NCBI GenBank assembly: GCA_949825025.1
Contig: OX463782.1
Span: 4,103,501 to 4,167,500, forward strand
Origin: Siphlonurus alternatus
Taxonomy: Eukaryota; Arthropoda; Insecta; Ephemeroptera; Siphlonuridae
Reading direction: 5' to 3'
DNA: 64,000 bases
Shown here piece by piece: positions 51,787-63,749 of the stretch. A program made the translations under genes and the position numbers. Within the stretch, counting starts at the first letter, position 1. Every line of letters begins with the position of its first letter. The notes under the pieces were generated by a model that did no database searches, was not told where the DNA came from, and saw only the letters and a program-made list of their open reading frames with translations.

Positions 51787-52003
51787 AAGCATTCACAAAA
51801 CCATAAGGACACATTTAAGGCGCCCAAATTTTAAATCTTAAAATTGTATCTAAAATTAAGCCTAAATTTGGGTCTTAAATCTGACCTTTAAAATGTGGCC
51901 TTAAATTGAAGCTTTGAATCTGCCACAACGCTGGAAGGCCCGATTTAAGAATCGAAATAAGCGCCCTAAATATAACATTATACTGCCTTGTGAATTCCCC
52001 TTA
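51787..52003. mobile_element. MITE, GGGCATTCACAAAG family, third copy
   Basis: Left AAGCATTCACAAAACC, right GCCTTGTGAATTCCCCTTA. Inner arms TTAAGGCGCCCAAATTTTAA and GGGCGCTTATTTCG are partly complementary. Confidence 0.68.
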
Positions 52004-52009
52004 TATGTG

Positions 52010-53040
52010 ACATAATATAATCAGTAAAACCACAACAAAGAATATATTTATTTATTAAGTGCGGGCGTATGTCACATCACATTGCAGTAACGTTGTGAAA
52101 CCTCACTGTGACCCATATCCCACACAACGTTAGCCAGTATGTTTGTATGACCTTAAAGTGCACTATACCAGACTGCACTTTTTTATATTACATCTTAAAG
52201 CCTTATTTGGGTATGTAGAACTACAACGATGTATAAAAGGGAATAAGAAATGTTTAATTATCTGTCATGAACTAATTAAGACATTTTTTTTGTGTAGTGA
52301 ATATATATAAATACATAATTATTATAATTTTTGTATAAATGTGATGATAGAATTATTATAATTAATTCATAATTATAATGTATGTTTCAATACGTCCTTG
52401 ATTGACACGTATAACGTATTTCATATCTCTCTGTAGAATCTGTCATAAAGAATAAATGTATTTTATAACATAGAAGGTCATAAAAGAATAATTGTAATTA
52501 AAAACTTTTGAAAAGCAATTGTAAAAAAAAAAAAAATATATATAAAATGGAATTGAATTTTATATAACTATAAAAAGATTCCGCTATATAAAATTTAGAT
52601 TTAACGAGCAGTTTTATAATAATAAAAAAAGACTTGAGTTTTATAATGTAATTTTCTTAAGGAATGTTTTTTTTTATAATATATAAAAAGTATTGAATTT
52701 TGTGTAATTTTTCGTACAATAACTTTATACAAATTACTTTAAAACAACGAAAAATTTATTGAAATGGTAATTGGCAATTAAAGATATAATTGACAAAAAC
52801 ATGATTTTTACTTTTTTTTAATCATGCATTATATGTTTTTTGTAATGTAAAACACTTAAAAATAATTTATACATTTCCATAAATTTAAATAAATGCTAAG
52901 TCTTTAAAAAATATAGTATTTCAATACTACGAAATATTATATAGTAACTCCTACATACAAAATAGTAAATAATTTAATTAAGTGTAAAGTGTTTATATTT
53001 CTTTTCTATAAAAGATGAAATAGATTTATGATAAACTTGC
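52010..53040. other. Featureless AT-rich stretch
   Basis: No gene or element recognised. Confidence 0.7.
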
Positions 53041-53051
53041 CTTAAGGTTTA

Positions 53052-53110
53052 TATATAAAATAGACGCGTGGCTACCGTGCTATTATCGAAGACGTTTAAA
53101 TACGATGGAC
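53052..53110 (+). promoter_or_regulatory. Possible TATA promoter
   Basis: TATATAAA at 53052-53059 is followed by a locally GC-richer ~170-bp segment (53062-53235). ATG at 53105 opens a 40-codon frame (MDCTYLSFCLTSGL...), with a weak donor (TTTAG|GTGTGT) inside it. The combination is suggestive, but TATATAAA is expected by chance in DNA this AT-rich. Confidence 0.25.
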
Positions 53111-53269
53111 TGCACTTATTTAAGCTTCTGCCTGACGAGTGGTTTAGGTGTGTCGTCTCGCAGCCTTCTTGTAATCAGACGAAGCTACCACCGAGCGTGG
53201 GACGCACAGTCGACTCTTCTTTGATACACGGAAAAAAATTAATTCTAAACTGTATGATTTTTTAATTGT

Positions 53270-55040
53270 AAATGTGGATTTAAAGTGGTATAATTTTTCC
53301 GTCTATATAAAATTCTAAATATTCAGATGAAAACCAGCGAATAATGCTAAACGTAGTAGTTAATGAAAAAACTGATTGGATAAAAATTAGTTATCTTCCT
53401 GGTAATTTTCACAATTTAATCATGTCATAAGTCCAATTCTCAATTCTCCAAGAATGTACATGAATCTGACGTCACAGCGTCTTTTTCTTTATTTCTGAGA
53501 CGTACCAAGGGAATGGAAAATTAATATTAATTACAATAATGTATAATGAGCTAGAACTCGCATTGAAGATTATAGAAAAAAAATGAACCACTTTATAGAA
53601 TCGTGTATTTTGATCTTTTCATTTTGATTATTCTTCGTACTGTTCATTATAATTACAAGATCATTATTATATCACTATCTCATTTTCATGCATGAAAATT
53701 GTTAAAAAATTATTAATTAAAAAAGTAACAATAAAGATTATAAATTATAAAAATATAAATTTCTGAACAATTAATTTTATCCTACACTGACGTGTAAAAA
53801 AACACAATGCACTATAAATTTTTGGCATTAAAATTGCAATTTATTTTTCTCAGTGTGGCAGATGAGTTTCTCTGAAAGCATGAGAAATAACATGGCTAGA
53901 TGTATCAAACATAGCAGCAGCTACCGAGTTTGTTGTAGACCCAGGAAAAGAAAGATTCAAATGATAGCGTCTAGAAGAGATATTATACTATAGCTTTTAT
54001 TTGCTTTTTATGATCTTAAAATTTTTTAAACATAAAAGAATATAGTACAAAAAACATTAAGCTCAGTACTATTCAACACAAAATAAATTTTAAATAAAAA
54101 TTACATTAAATAAAACCTGATCATAATTCACACACAAAAAGATCGTATCCTTATTATGTTACAAAATAAATTGATAATTAAATTAATTGGAAAAAAAATA
54201 GTCTATTGATATTTACCATAATAAGAAATCAAAATGTAAATTTATTTATTATTGATTTAATAATATAATTCTTCAATTTTTATATCTTCAATAAATATGT
54301 AAATTTATAATAATCAATTTTAATTAAATTTATTCTTTGATTATAAATCTTTCAATGTATACCTTATTTAGAAATAAAAAAGACAACTTTATGTTATATT
54401 ACTTTTTCATTACAAAACATGAACACTAACACCACACGTCTATAAAGTCAATTTTATTTTACATTGAACTAAACTTGTAAACCCCGAAGGTTGGGCGTGT
54501 ACTATTTACCGCAAACAACGCTAGACATCACCGACATCTAAAATTTCAATCTCTCAGACTCTCAATTACTCAAAATGCGCGGGAGGTAAGCAGACAGCTG
54601 CCGGCTACAATGTTATCACCTCAAGTCATTTTTAAACACGCGATTGCCTCAAGCCTTACTTCAAATCATCATCAACGTTTTTTTTTATTATTATTGCTAT
54701 ACGCTCTGTTGCACGCAAACACCATATAATAATATTAGTGATGTATTAAGAAGAAATATAATAAGAAACTTAATAAATCAAAACCACTAAAATTAGAGCT
54801 ATTAAATCATTTTTTCAATGTCAACTTTGCGAAAAAGAAATGTAATTATAGTTTTATAAAAAAAAATGTTTGCGTGAAGTTTTACATTATAATTAAGTTA
54901 TATTTTTTGGTGAAAGTAATAAATCAATGAATAATTAAATATATTTTTATTAATTATATAGCCGCATAGAAAAATAATTGTCTTGTATAATAAGCTGTCA
55001 TCTCTTTACACTGAAAATTATACCTATTATTACACTTAAC
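53270..55040. other. AT-rich stretch without confirmed genes
   Basis: ATGCGCGGGAG|GTAAGC at 54575-54586 pairs an ATG with a consensus donor in a slightly GC-richer patch, but four codons are too little to call. Nothing else is seen. Confidence 0.55.
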
Positions 55041-55044
55041 TTCT

Positions 55045-55490
55045 CGCTTCTGAAAACTTCTCTTTTGCAGGTTAATTGTCATTTTAATATATTTACAGAA
55101 CATGAAGATTATTAAGGTAGAGTTAATACGGATCAGCTGACCGAATGCTAAAAAAACCCCATTCATGAAAAATTATGAAAAAAAAATTAAAATGTTCTCC
55201 TCTACATCCCCTATCATCAGTAGGTAAAATATCAGGTATACAAAAACGAGCTATTTTTTGAGTTATGAATTTTTAAATTAGTCAACTTTAAAAATTCATA
55301 ACTCGAACACTACTAGTAGCTCGTTTTTGTATACCTGATCTTTTACCTACTGATGATAGGGGATATAGAGGAGAACATTTTAAATTTTTTTCATAATTTT
55401 CATGAATGGGATTTTTTTTAGCATTCGGTCAGCTGATCTATGTTATCTCTACCTTAACAACAAACCTGCAAAGGGAACTTTTCAGAAGCG
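55045..55490. mobile_element. Outer hairpin enclosing a second MITE (nested insertion)
   Basis: CGCTTCTGAAAACTTCTCTT (from 55045) is inverted at 55463-55490 (AAGGGAACTTTTCAGAAGCG). The TTAA-type MITE 55116-55453 sits between these arms together with ~40 bases of original interior, so the second element appears to have inserted into the loop of the first. Confidence 0.7.
55116..55453. mobile_element. 338-bp palindromic MITE with TTAA target duplication, copy 2
   Basis: TTAA at 55112-55115 and 55454-55457. Ends GGTAGAGTTAATACGGATCA and TGATCTATGTTATCTCTACC; the body matches the copy at 41430-41794 closely (CTACATCCCCTATCA, GGTATACAAAAACGAGCT). It differs by an extra CAT/ATG triplet in each arm and a shorter centre. 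Confidence 0.92.
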
Positions 55491-55692
55491 ATGATGTACA
55501 TACAGAATTAATACATACATGAAAATAAAGACTTTATGCACTGGGAACATAAGAATCATATTATTTTGAATCTGATTTGCATTATTTATTTACAAACAGA
55601 CCTAAAATGTTGAATGAATATAGTTACTTTATATTATTTAATTATGCGTTAATTAACTAAATCCCATACCTATATAGTATATTCACTAAGTT

Positions 55693-55796
55693 CACATGAC
55701 GGTGTTTAATACACTATTCGTTGACAACGCCTCATAAGAATAACATTATCTGTCGTCGACGAATCCGTATTAAACACCGTCATGTGTACGCACTGA
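55693..55796. mobile_element. 104-bp hairpin element
   Basis: CACATGACGGTGTTTAATAC and GTATTAAACACCGTCATGTG are exact inverses at the two ends. Inner ATTCGTTGACAACG and CGTCGACGAAT also pair. A diverged inverted copy is at 17872-17972. Confidence 0.85.
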
Positions 55797-56074
55797 TTGA
55801 TACTTCTGAAGCACCTGCATTATTTCAAATTAAATTTTGGACAACTTTATTTAACTTTACTTCCGTTTTTAGTTGATTTCTCAAAAAGGAGTAAATTCAT
55901 GCTATAGAAATGCAGTAATACTAAAACACTGGCGGCTGATATACAATAAAAAGAATGACAATAATATTTACACACATGTGTTATTTTTGTCAGTGTAAAG
56001 TCCCGTTTTATTTAGCGATGAATGAGCAAGAAGGAGAGGGGGGGGGATTACATAACGAGCTCAGACCAGTGGTC

Positions 56075-56139
56075 AGTTCGAGATCTCGTTTGGCAATATG
56101 GTCACGTGACCATCAGCCCAGGGCGGTCACCTTGCCAAG
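56075..56139 (+). promoter_or_regulatory. Candidate internal promoter and 65-nt first exon (TCAGTT initiator)
   Basis: TCAGTT at 56073-56078 fits the Inr, with A at 56075 as +1. The next 65 nt are GC-richer, include GGTCACGTGACC (an E-box palindrome), and end at CCAAG|GTAACG, a fair donor. Frames are closed, so it would be 5' UTR. The organisation parallels 48859-48921. Confidence 0.38.
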
Positions 56140-56199
56140 GTAACGCTGCAAAAATCAGCTGCAAAGATGGCAACAACCAGTAGACTGACGAGCTGCTTT

Positions 56200-58610
56200 C
56201 TTTTCATCATTAAATCTCACGTACACTTCAGGTTACTAGAAACGTTATCCTTGCTCTTTTTACGTCTTTGACATAAAGTCTATGAAAGCGTGGCGAGCTG
56301 AAACTTTTCAATGCTGGAGGCTTTTGATTCAAATAAAATTTTTATTTCGATCACATAGGCTGTACAGCATGGATCACGTCTCATGGATTCGTCTCATAAA
56401 ATTGAAAATCTTCATCTATTTGTATTTTAAATCAAATTAAAGTTAACGTTTGTGTTATTACGTGGTGTATGTATATAGAAAATAAATCTAATATGAAATA
56501 TATATTTGGTTTATGATGTAATGTTCAAGGATTTTATTTAATAATGAGGGGTTGTTAAAAAATATATATTCCTGCTATAAATTAATTTGTGGTTCACTAT
56601 ATGTTATAAAATGTACGTTATTAGATTAATTGGATACTCGTTACAGTACATACTCAAGTTATAATTGACATATGTTTTGATTGGTTAAAACAATGAAGGT
56701 TTGCTCCGTATTATTTCTTATTATTAACATTGTAATGAATTTAAAAGGACAATTGCGTATTTAAAATTAGTTTATTATTATTACAATATGCGTAAGTAGT
56801 CATTTTGACTTTTGACGTATATAGTATATATATATACAATACTTTATAAAAAATTATATTGTTTAAAAATTGCAAGAACATTATATAAATAATAATAAAA
56901 AATTATAAGATTAATTTATAAAAAGCAGAAATATTACATTTTATGCTCTATATTAGATCGCCAAAAGCAAAAGCAGACTAAATGTACCCAGATGTATAAT
57001 AAATTACCAGTATCATTAAAAAATGTACAAAAATATGCAGATTTCTGGAAATTGGTTAAAAAGTTTATTCTCAATAACTGTTATTACTCATCTGCATGTT
57101 AAGGAATTTTTATAGTGATGTTTATTTGTGTATTGGCTGTGTATTTTGCCTTTTGACGTGTCTTAAACTCATGCATAATGCTTTATTTTTACTTGGTATT
57201 AATATATGCATAAATGTATCTGGAATTAGACGAATAAAAAGAATTTGAATTTGACATATTTTTCGATCAAATTTAATTCCAACTTTTAAGATAAAATGTT
57301 TTTTATCAGAAATTTTACCTGGTTTTGTTTCCGCTTGCATAGAGTGTTCCCATATAAACAACTCTTGTATAGTAGCTTGGTATACATGGCTGCATGTCTG
57401 AAAATAATATAAATGATTTCATGACATAAAACATCTGTTTACTATTTACGATTTGTTTGTTTTTATAAAATAGAAATCTAGTCCTTTCATTCAAATCATA
57501 CAAATTTTTGATTTTAAAAAATATTTGGCCCATGTGATGAATTTTAATATAAAAAAAATATTAAAATTTCAACAGTTATATCTTGAATGACTAAATAATT
57601 ATTGTATAAAAAAAATCAATAAGCACTTTTATATAGAAAGTAGAAATGACGTAGTTTTATCATTTTTATTTTATATTGATAATCAGCAGACTCGGCGCCA
57701 GTGTAAGAATCTCGTCACGCCGCTCGCGAGCTTTGTAGCGCCTCCAGGGCCTTCGTAATCACTGGTGAACCAGCCGCCAGTTTGCCACAGTAAAAAGTAG
57801 GGGGAGAGAAACTATCAGTTCCGGGCGTACCACAAGGCAGCATTTTTGGTCCTAAAAACTACCCTTTTAAAGTAAGAACCCTTAAATCTTGTATATTGAA
57901 TGATAATAATGTAAAGTTTATATTGTATTAATTAAATATTAAATTATAATAAGGAATATGTAAATTATCTCTATGGGAATATTTTTTTTTTACCTTGATG
58001 GTTTAATGCTCTCTCTTCTTACATTCCATGAGTTATTTTTTGTGTTGTTGTTAATTTTTTTTTTTTATATTTAAGTCTCTCTATCTATCTCTCGACCTTA
58101 TGACGTAACGGGTTTTAAAATCGTGTTCAATCTCTCATAATATTAGATGAAGTGCAAAATAAATATTTCTATACTGGTCAGCGATATTATGACTTTCATG
58201 TTAATGAAAACATGTTAAATCTAGAGCTTATAAATAATATTGTAATACTGGGTCAAATATAATAAATATTATGAGTTCTATTTTGACCATTTATATATGT
58301 ATTAAAAATAAAAACATGTTAATTAATGTTACTTGTAGTATCATTTTACACTTTAACTTGTTTAAAAAGAAAGTTAAATTGTTGAAATATTTAGAAAAAA
58401 TATTAATGGTAATATAATGTATTTTAGAATGGTATTTATTATTTACGATATTAATTTAGTGGACTTGAACATTAATAATTTTAAATGAGACGTGTGAAAA
58501 TGTATACAAAGTTATGCTACTACGTTTCTAAGATTTCCATTATTGATTTCATTGATTACATTAAGACAAACAATACACTCAGGATAATGCATGACAATTA
58601 TTATTTTCAT
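56200..58610. other. AT-rich stretch without genes
   Basis: Bases ~57685-57800 are GC-richer (CTCGGCGCCAG, CGCCGCTCGCGAGC) but show no splice-bounded frame or inverted repeat that I can support. The rest is featureless. Confidence 0.6.
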
Positions 58611-58633
58611 CATACAGGCTGTTTTAGAGGCAT

Positions 58634-58838
58634 GTACACCTCTGAACACCACGAACGTCACCCTGACTCGGTTTGTGAGCGTTACCACACATTCTATATA
58701 GAGGCGTGGTGAACTTGAATTTTTTCGGGATGGCTAATATAGACTGCATGGGTGTTCTTTTCCCCTCCCCAAAAATTGCAAATCTGCATCTCTTTGTGTC
58801 TTTAGACAGGAGAAACGTTTGTGAAGTTCAGAGGTGTA
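58634..58838. mobile_element. 205-bp MITE (GTACACCTCTGAACACCACG)
   Basis: Left GTACACCTCTGAACACCACG (then AACGT) and right ACGTTTGTGAAGTTCAGAGG (then TGTA) are inverse. Interior words AGAGGCGTGGTGAAC and AATTGCAAATCTGCATCTC are shared with fragments at 11228-11580 and 44605-44700. Confidence 0.75.
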
Positions 58839-58849
58839 AAAAACAACAT

Positions 58850-61700
58850 AATGACCAAATATGTCTCATATATTAACTTAAAACTCAAACCAAGCAATAA
58901 AAATGAACGCTATTCATTCATGATGTTTTCCCTTAAAACTTATCAATGTTTTGTTGTATTTAGTGGATACTTTTTAGTTGATTCATCAGTTTAATTTTTG
59001 TTTTGTTTACTAATTGTCTGGGTTTAAAATACTTAAAATCAACATTAATGAATTCGTTTCACAACAAATCATGAAAACATTTTTTTACAGTATAATTTGT
59101 GTTTATTTACATTCCTATTCAAATCAAGCATAATTGTGTATGCTGTATTCTTAGAATTATAAAACGTATTGTAAGAATAAAGCAGACTAAAGTTCATTTA
59201 CAGGAAGTCAATGTTCTCCATTTGAAGTCGGAAACAACACAAAGCTTCTTTCCTCTATTTTAATAAATGCGTTAACTACATGGGTGGACACATTATTACA
59301 AGTTTCACATTGTTACAAGCTTACGTGGGCCTCGGTGCAAGCTACCAAGCAGGTTCCATTGTTCAGACTAATGTAAAAGTGCATCTTACTGCCGCCTTTG
59401 TGCATCGCTACCATATTGTAACGGTGCATAAATGCATGCAATCAACCTTCATTATAATAATCTCTTTAACAATGACTTCCTCATTTTAAAATAAAATAAA
59501 ATTTTTGAGAATATACAAGTTAGAATTTGTGAAAGAATATGTTGGAATATATTAAAGCGAAATTAATTACATTTATCCAAATTATTTCACTGAGAAGACA
59601 TTAGAATTCTCAATAAAAATGTAACATTTTTTAACAAATGTGGCTGCATGATTTTTTTTTTTTTTAATTGTTATTTTATTTGACCGGAAGGAAGTCGCTA
59701 TATATCATTTTTCATTTTTCGCAAGTGTGGACTATTTTCTTTTTATTGAAGGATGTCAAATTTTATTTTGTTTTAAAAGGAAACGAAAAAAATTCTTTGC
59801 TATTAAAACAGAATTTCAAACATACACCTGTCTTCAAAAATTGTTACTATCAAATTTCGATTTTGATTAAATTTTATTAATTTAGTTATGAAATGAAATG
59901 TCCAAATTAGAAATATGTCTTTAATTGGCTCTATTTTATTTCAAGAGATTGATATTATAGACATTGCTGGAGACAATAGTAATTACTTTTACCAGTAAGA
60001 ATATATTGAAGAAAAGAAAAAAATTATTGATTGGTTGGTATTTGGGTAATTGACACATTTTGTTCATGTATGCATGCCCCTAAAAGAAGAAAAAAATTAA
60101 AATGCTCTAAAAATTCATTAGAATTATAATATGCATGGTTTGAAGACATTTTAAAAGACGATATTTAGCCCTACTTCTATTTTTTATTTATTCATGCATG
60201 ATCTTCTATTTTCAAATTTTCATAAAATTGATAAAACAGTTTAAATTACAATTTACAACGCAGTCACCTATGAATGATGAATTTAAATTTACCTGAATGT
60301 CTTAATTACTAAAATCGAGATCTCTACAGTGAGAAAGATCGTTCTTAATAAATTCATATTACTTCATATATATTATGAAAGTTAATATCAAAACATCAAT
60401 CATATTCTACATAGACACAACTCAAGATGCAAATGTGATGTTAAAAAATAATGCAGTAAGATGCATCTTAATGATAAAGATCATGAGAAACAGGTTTTCA
60501 TTTATATTTCCATAATATACCACTAGCAACACTACACAACTCATATTTCAAATACAAAAATCAACACATTTATTTTACTTATATTACATATAAAATACAT
60601 TTATTATAAATATTACATATAAATTTTAAACATGTGTAATAATATAATTTATTATAGAGATCAAACAATAATTTATTAAAAATAACTAAGAAAATACATT
60701 ATTATTACTAAGGCATCAACATATAAATAAAAATAATACAATAGAAAATATTATAATATGTAAATTTTTATAATACTTTCACTTTTAAAAAAAATGGCTC
60801 AATCTTTTTTTGATGACAATTTATATTTGACCCGTATGGCACCTATGTTATATGTATTCTTATATTATATTATTGTGGGTGGGCGGGTACAGAATGTTAG
60901 GAAAGTATGCCATGTAGTAGAGGGCGACTCTAAATTTATAGTTTCAAGTGTATGAAATTATATAGGGGCCATAGTATGGTAATATAATAGCTGTCACCAT
61001 GCGATACGTAACTTTCATTTAGTATACTTTTAAACAGTAATTATTTATTTAATAGCAAAAGTGTTATATATTTTTATATGTAAATTTTAAGTGTTTATAT
61101 ATAATTAAAATATAAATAATTAATACATTAAAATAACATAATTTTTTTAAAGTGTTATAATATAAATATTTTAAATTAAATAGGTCACATATGTAAACAA
61201 AAATATCAATTAAAAAAATAATATGAAATTGGATCAACATCCATTAGAAGAACCTTGTATTTTAAATATTATTATACTATTTGATATCAGCTGTAATCTC
61301 TTTCTTTGTTACAGAATACAAATTATATAGCTTAATATAAATCCCTAAGGGTTTATTTGATTGACTTTTGAATTTGCAGTGTTAAAGATTTAAAATTGAT
61401 CATTAGCAAATTCATTATGAATAAAAAGAATTGCAATGAAGCATGTAAAATTGTAATATTAAGATAACAAAAGGTTTTAGTTTGTGCTGCGAGCTATGTT
61501 TTCACAAATTTTATCCAAATATTTGGGGGTTGATTGCTCTGATATTGATTTCGATTTACATTTTATTGATTTACAGTGGGTGAAAAAAACAAACATAACT
61601 TTGTTAATGTAAAAGTATTACAATTTAAGTGTAGGTGCTTATACATGAACAATAAACATTTCTGATCATAAAACAGTTGTATTATATATCGACATAAAAT
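58850..61700. other. Featureless AT-rich stretch
   Basis: No gene, element or promoter recognised. Small frames here (for example 59280-59489) lack any recognisable similarity. Confidence 0.65.
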
Positions 61701-61708
61701 TTTTAATT

Positions 61709-61711
<3 letters not shown>

Positions 61712-61804
<93 letters not shown>

Positions 61805-61812
61805 TCTCTCAT
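61712..61812. repeat. (TC)n microsatellite, ~100 bp
   Basis: TC dinucleotides with one CA interruption near the right end. Confidence 0.97.
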
Positions 61813-61819
61813 CACCTTG

Positions 61820-62980
61820 CTATATATATGTTACAAGCCCTAAGCTAAGTAGCCACACCTAAACTTAGCTATTGAAAAGCGATTGAAACCATATACATCT
61901 TGCATTTGCATACCTCAAGTTTCTATTATATATTACGTCATTTTTGTTATTATTATTTATCATGCTAAATTTATTTGTGTACCATCAAACAAAAATTTCT
62001 ATTGTTGAAGTACAAATTTGCATGACAAAGTTTTGCAATTGTTATTCACACTTTAACAATGTTATAACACCATCTTCACATATGTGGAAGGGTGGGTCTA
62101 AAGTGAAGAAATTAAAAGAAGGGGGTCAATTTATATAATTGTGTCGTCATATTTTGAAATTACTTTAGTACCCCTCGTACATCTGTCATAATATATCATG
62201 AAAAGGTACTTCATCAAAGGCTAAAATATTACTTAATTTTAAAGCAAACTACTTTACACTTATAGCTGTTTAAGGTACAGAAGCAAGGAGAAAATACCTT
62301 TAAAAAATTCAAAGTTTGCTTTCAAATTCTATAAAAAAATTACAGATATCAAAGCACCATTAATTTATTTTAACAATTACATGCATTTTAGTCACGTTGC
62401 ATCACATATGGTGCATCACGGTTCTCTGATCGAAGTAACGTGACGTCACCGGTGCCATTTTCTCTTGCAGGTATTTGACCTTCTGAAAGTCATTCAAGGT
62501 CATCTGATAACGAAGATCGTTTATGATAATTTACTATAAAGGTTCAGGTAATATTATCTTTATTATACGCTTTTTGGAGAAATTATGTACTAATACACTA
62601 ATTATGCAATAAAACATTACGAAATTTACTTAAAAACGTAGTTTCTAAAGAAATTAGTGTTTTGCGTATTGACCTGTATAGTAGAAAGATTTTAGGAAGA
62701 AAGTAATAGCTCTTTTACTATGGTATAAAGTATTATTGTTATTGTATACTTTTGAAAAGATACAAAAAACTACAAAAAAATAAACACTAAGTAATTATGA
62801 TTATGTTGCTGACTCTTTAGCATGTAATTACGTAATTTAAATAGTGTTAATGATTTTATTTTGTTTTAAGTGTAAAAAAGTTCCTTTTAAACTCGTTTCT
62901 TTACAATAGTAATTACCTACTGCGTAAAAAAAGTAAGAACTTGTAAGTTTACAAATGGTAAGTTTATCTTGAGGATTACA
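61820..62980. other. AT-rich intron; everted AGGTCA pair at 62476-62502
   Basis: TGACCT at 62476 and AGGTCA at 62497 flank 15 bases, following a perfect TGACGTCA near 62441-62448. No gene or repeat otherwise. Confidence 0.5.
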
Positions 62981-62984
62981 TGCA

Positions 62985-62987
<3 letters not shown>

Positions 62988-63042
<55 letters not shown>
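62988..63042. repeat. (GA)n microsatellite
   Basis: About 27 GA dinucleotides. Confidence 0.97.
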
Positions 63043-63045
<3 letters not shown>

Positions 63046-63099
63046 GAAAGAGATAGAGAGGCTGAGTTGAAATAATTTTCATCTTTTATTCACTTTTAA

Positions 63100-63440
63100 T
63101 ATCATCTATCCTCGTCTTTTTACTTCCAATTTTGCATCATTTCTGAAGAAAAAATATGAGATTACGTCTCCTCTTATTGAGCATGAAATGTTAGAAACAT
63201 TGATGGTTGGTATTCACGAAGAGTTAAGGAGCGTTTTAGGGAGAGATATTTTAAGAAGCGTTTTTTATAGCAGGTAACAGGTAAGAAATACGCTTCTTAA
63301 AATATCTCTCCCTAAAACGCTCCTTAACTCTTTGTGAATACCAACCTATGTCTCTTTTCCATCCTTATTTTGAGCGAGGACGAAATAAGATGTGCTTTGG
63401 GGGTAAAGAGACGTAATAAGATTAGATTTAGACGTGTAAA
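63100..63440. repeat. Interspersed repeat (46105 family) split by a hairpin MITE
   Basis: Left part matches 46105-46230 (CCTCGTCTTTTTACTTCC, ATTTTGCATCATTTCTGA, AGATTACGTCTCCTCTTATT). The right part, from GAGCGAGGACGAAATAAGA, matches ~46259-46290. The sequence between is the 142-bp MITE 63205-63346, absent from the other copy. Confidence 0.68.
63205..63346. mobile_element. 142-bp near-perfect hairpin MITE
   Basis: GGTTGGTATTCACGAAGAGT and ACTCTTTGTGAATACCAACC are inverse, and the arms run ~65 bases (AAGGAGCGTTTTAGGGAGAG and its inverse). The TTCACGAAG core near the end resembles the 21077/33296 elements. Flanks are GAT and TAT, so no clean duplication. Confidence 0.88.
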
Positions 63441-63537
63441 GGATGAGTTGAAGACGTAATTTCTCAACCAGGGAGAGGACATGGAAAGAGAGGACAGAAA
63501 ACAGAGAGAGAGAGAGAGTGACAGAGAGACAGATTAA

Positions 63538-63744
63538 GGTGGATTTACATGAACGATTTCCAGCTTGCAACGCAAGTAATGCGCACTTGCTGTAACATCC
63601 ATTGGTCGCCATATTTAGCAATTTTAAAAAAAAAAACTTTGTAATTAATGCGATACCTGGCGAATTCGCTCGCCGTATAGAATTTTATAGCTTGTACGTC
63701 AAAATCGCGTCGCATCGCCGTTGTCGCTCATGAAAATCCACCTT
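63538..63744. mobile_element. 207-bp MITE with TTAA flanks (GGTGGATTTACATGAACG)
   Basis: TTAA at 63534-63537 and 63745-63748. Left GGTGGATTTACATGAACG is inverse to right CGCTCATGAAAATCCACC. The interior contains CGTCAAAATCGCGTCGCATC. The half copy at 39532 matches its right half inverted. Confidence 0.8.
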
Positions 63745-63749
63745 TTAAG

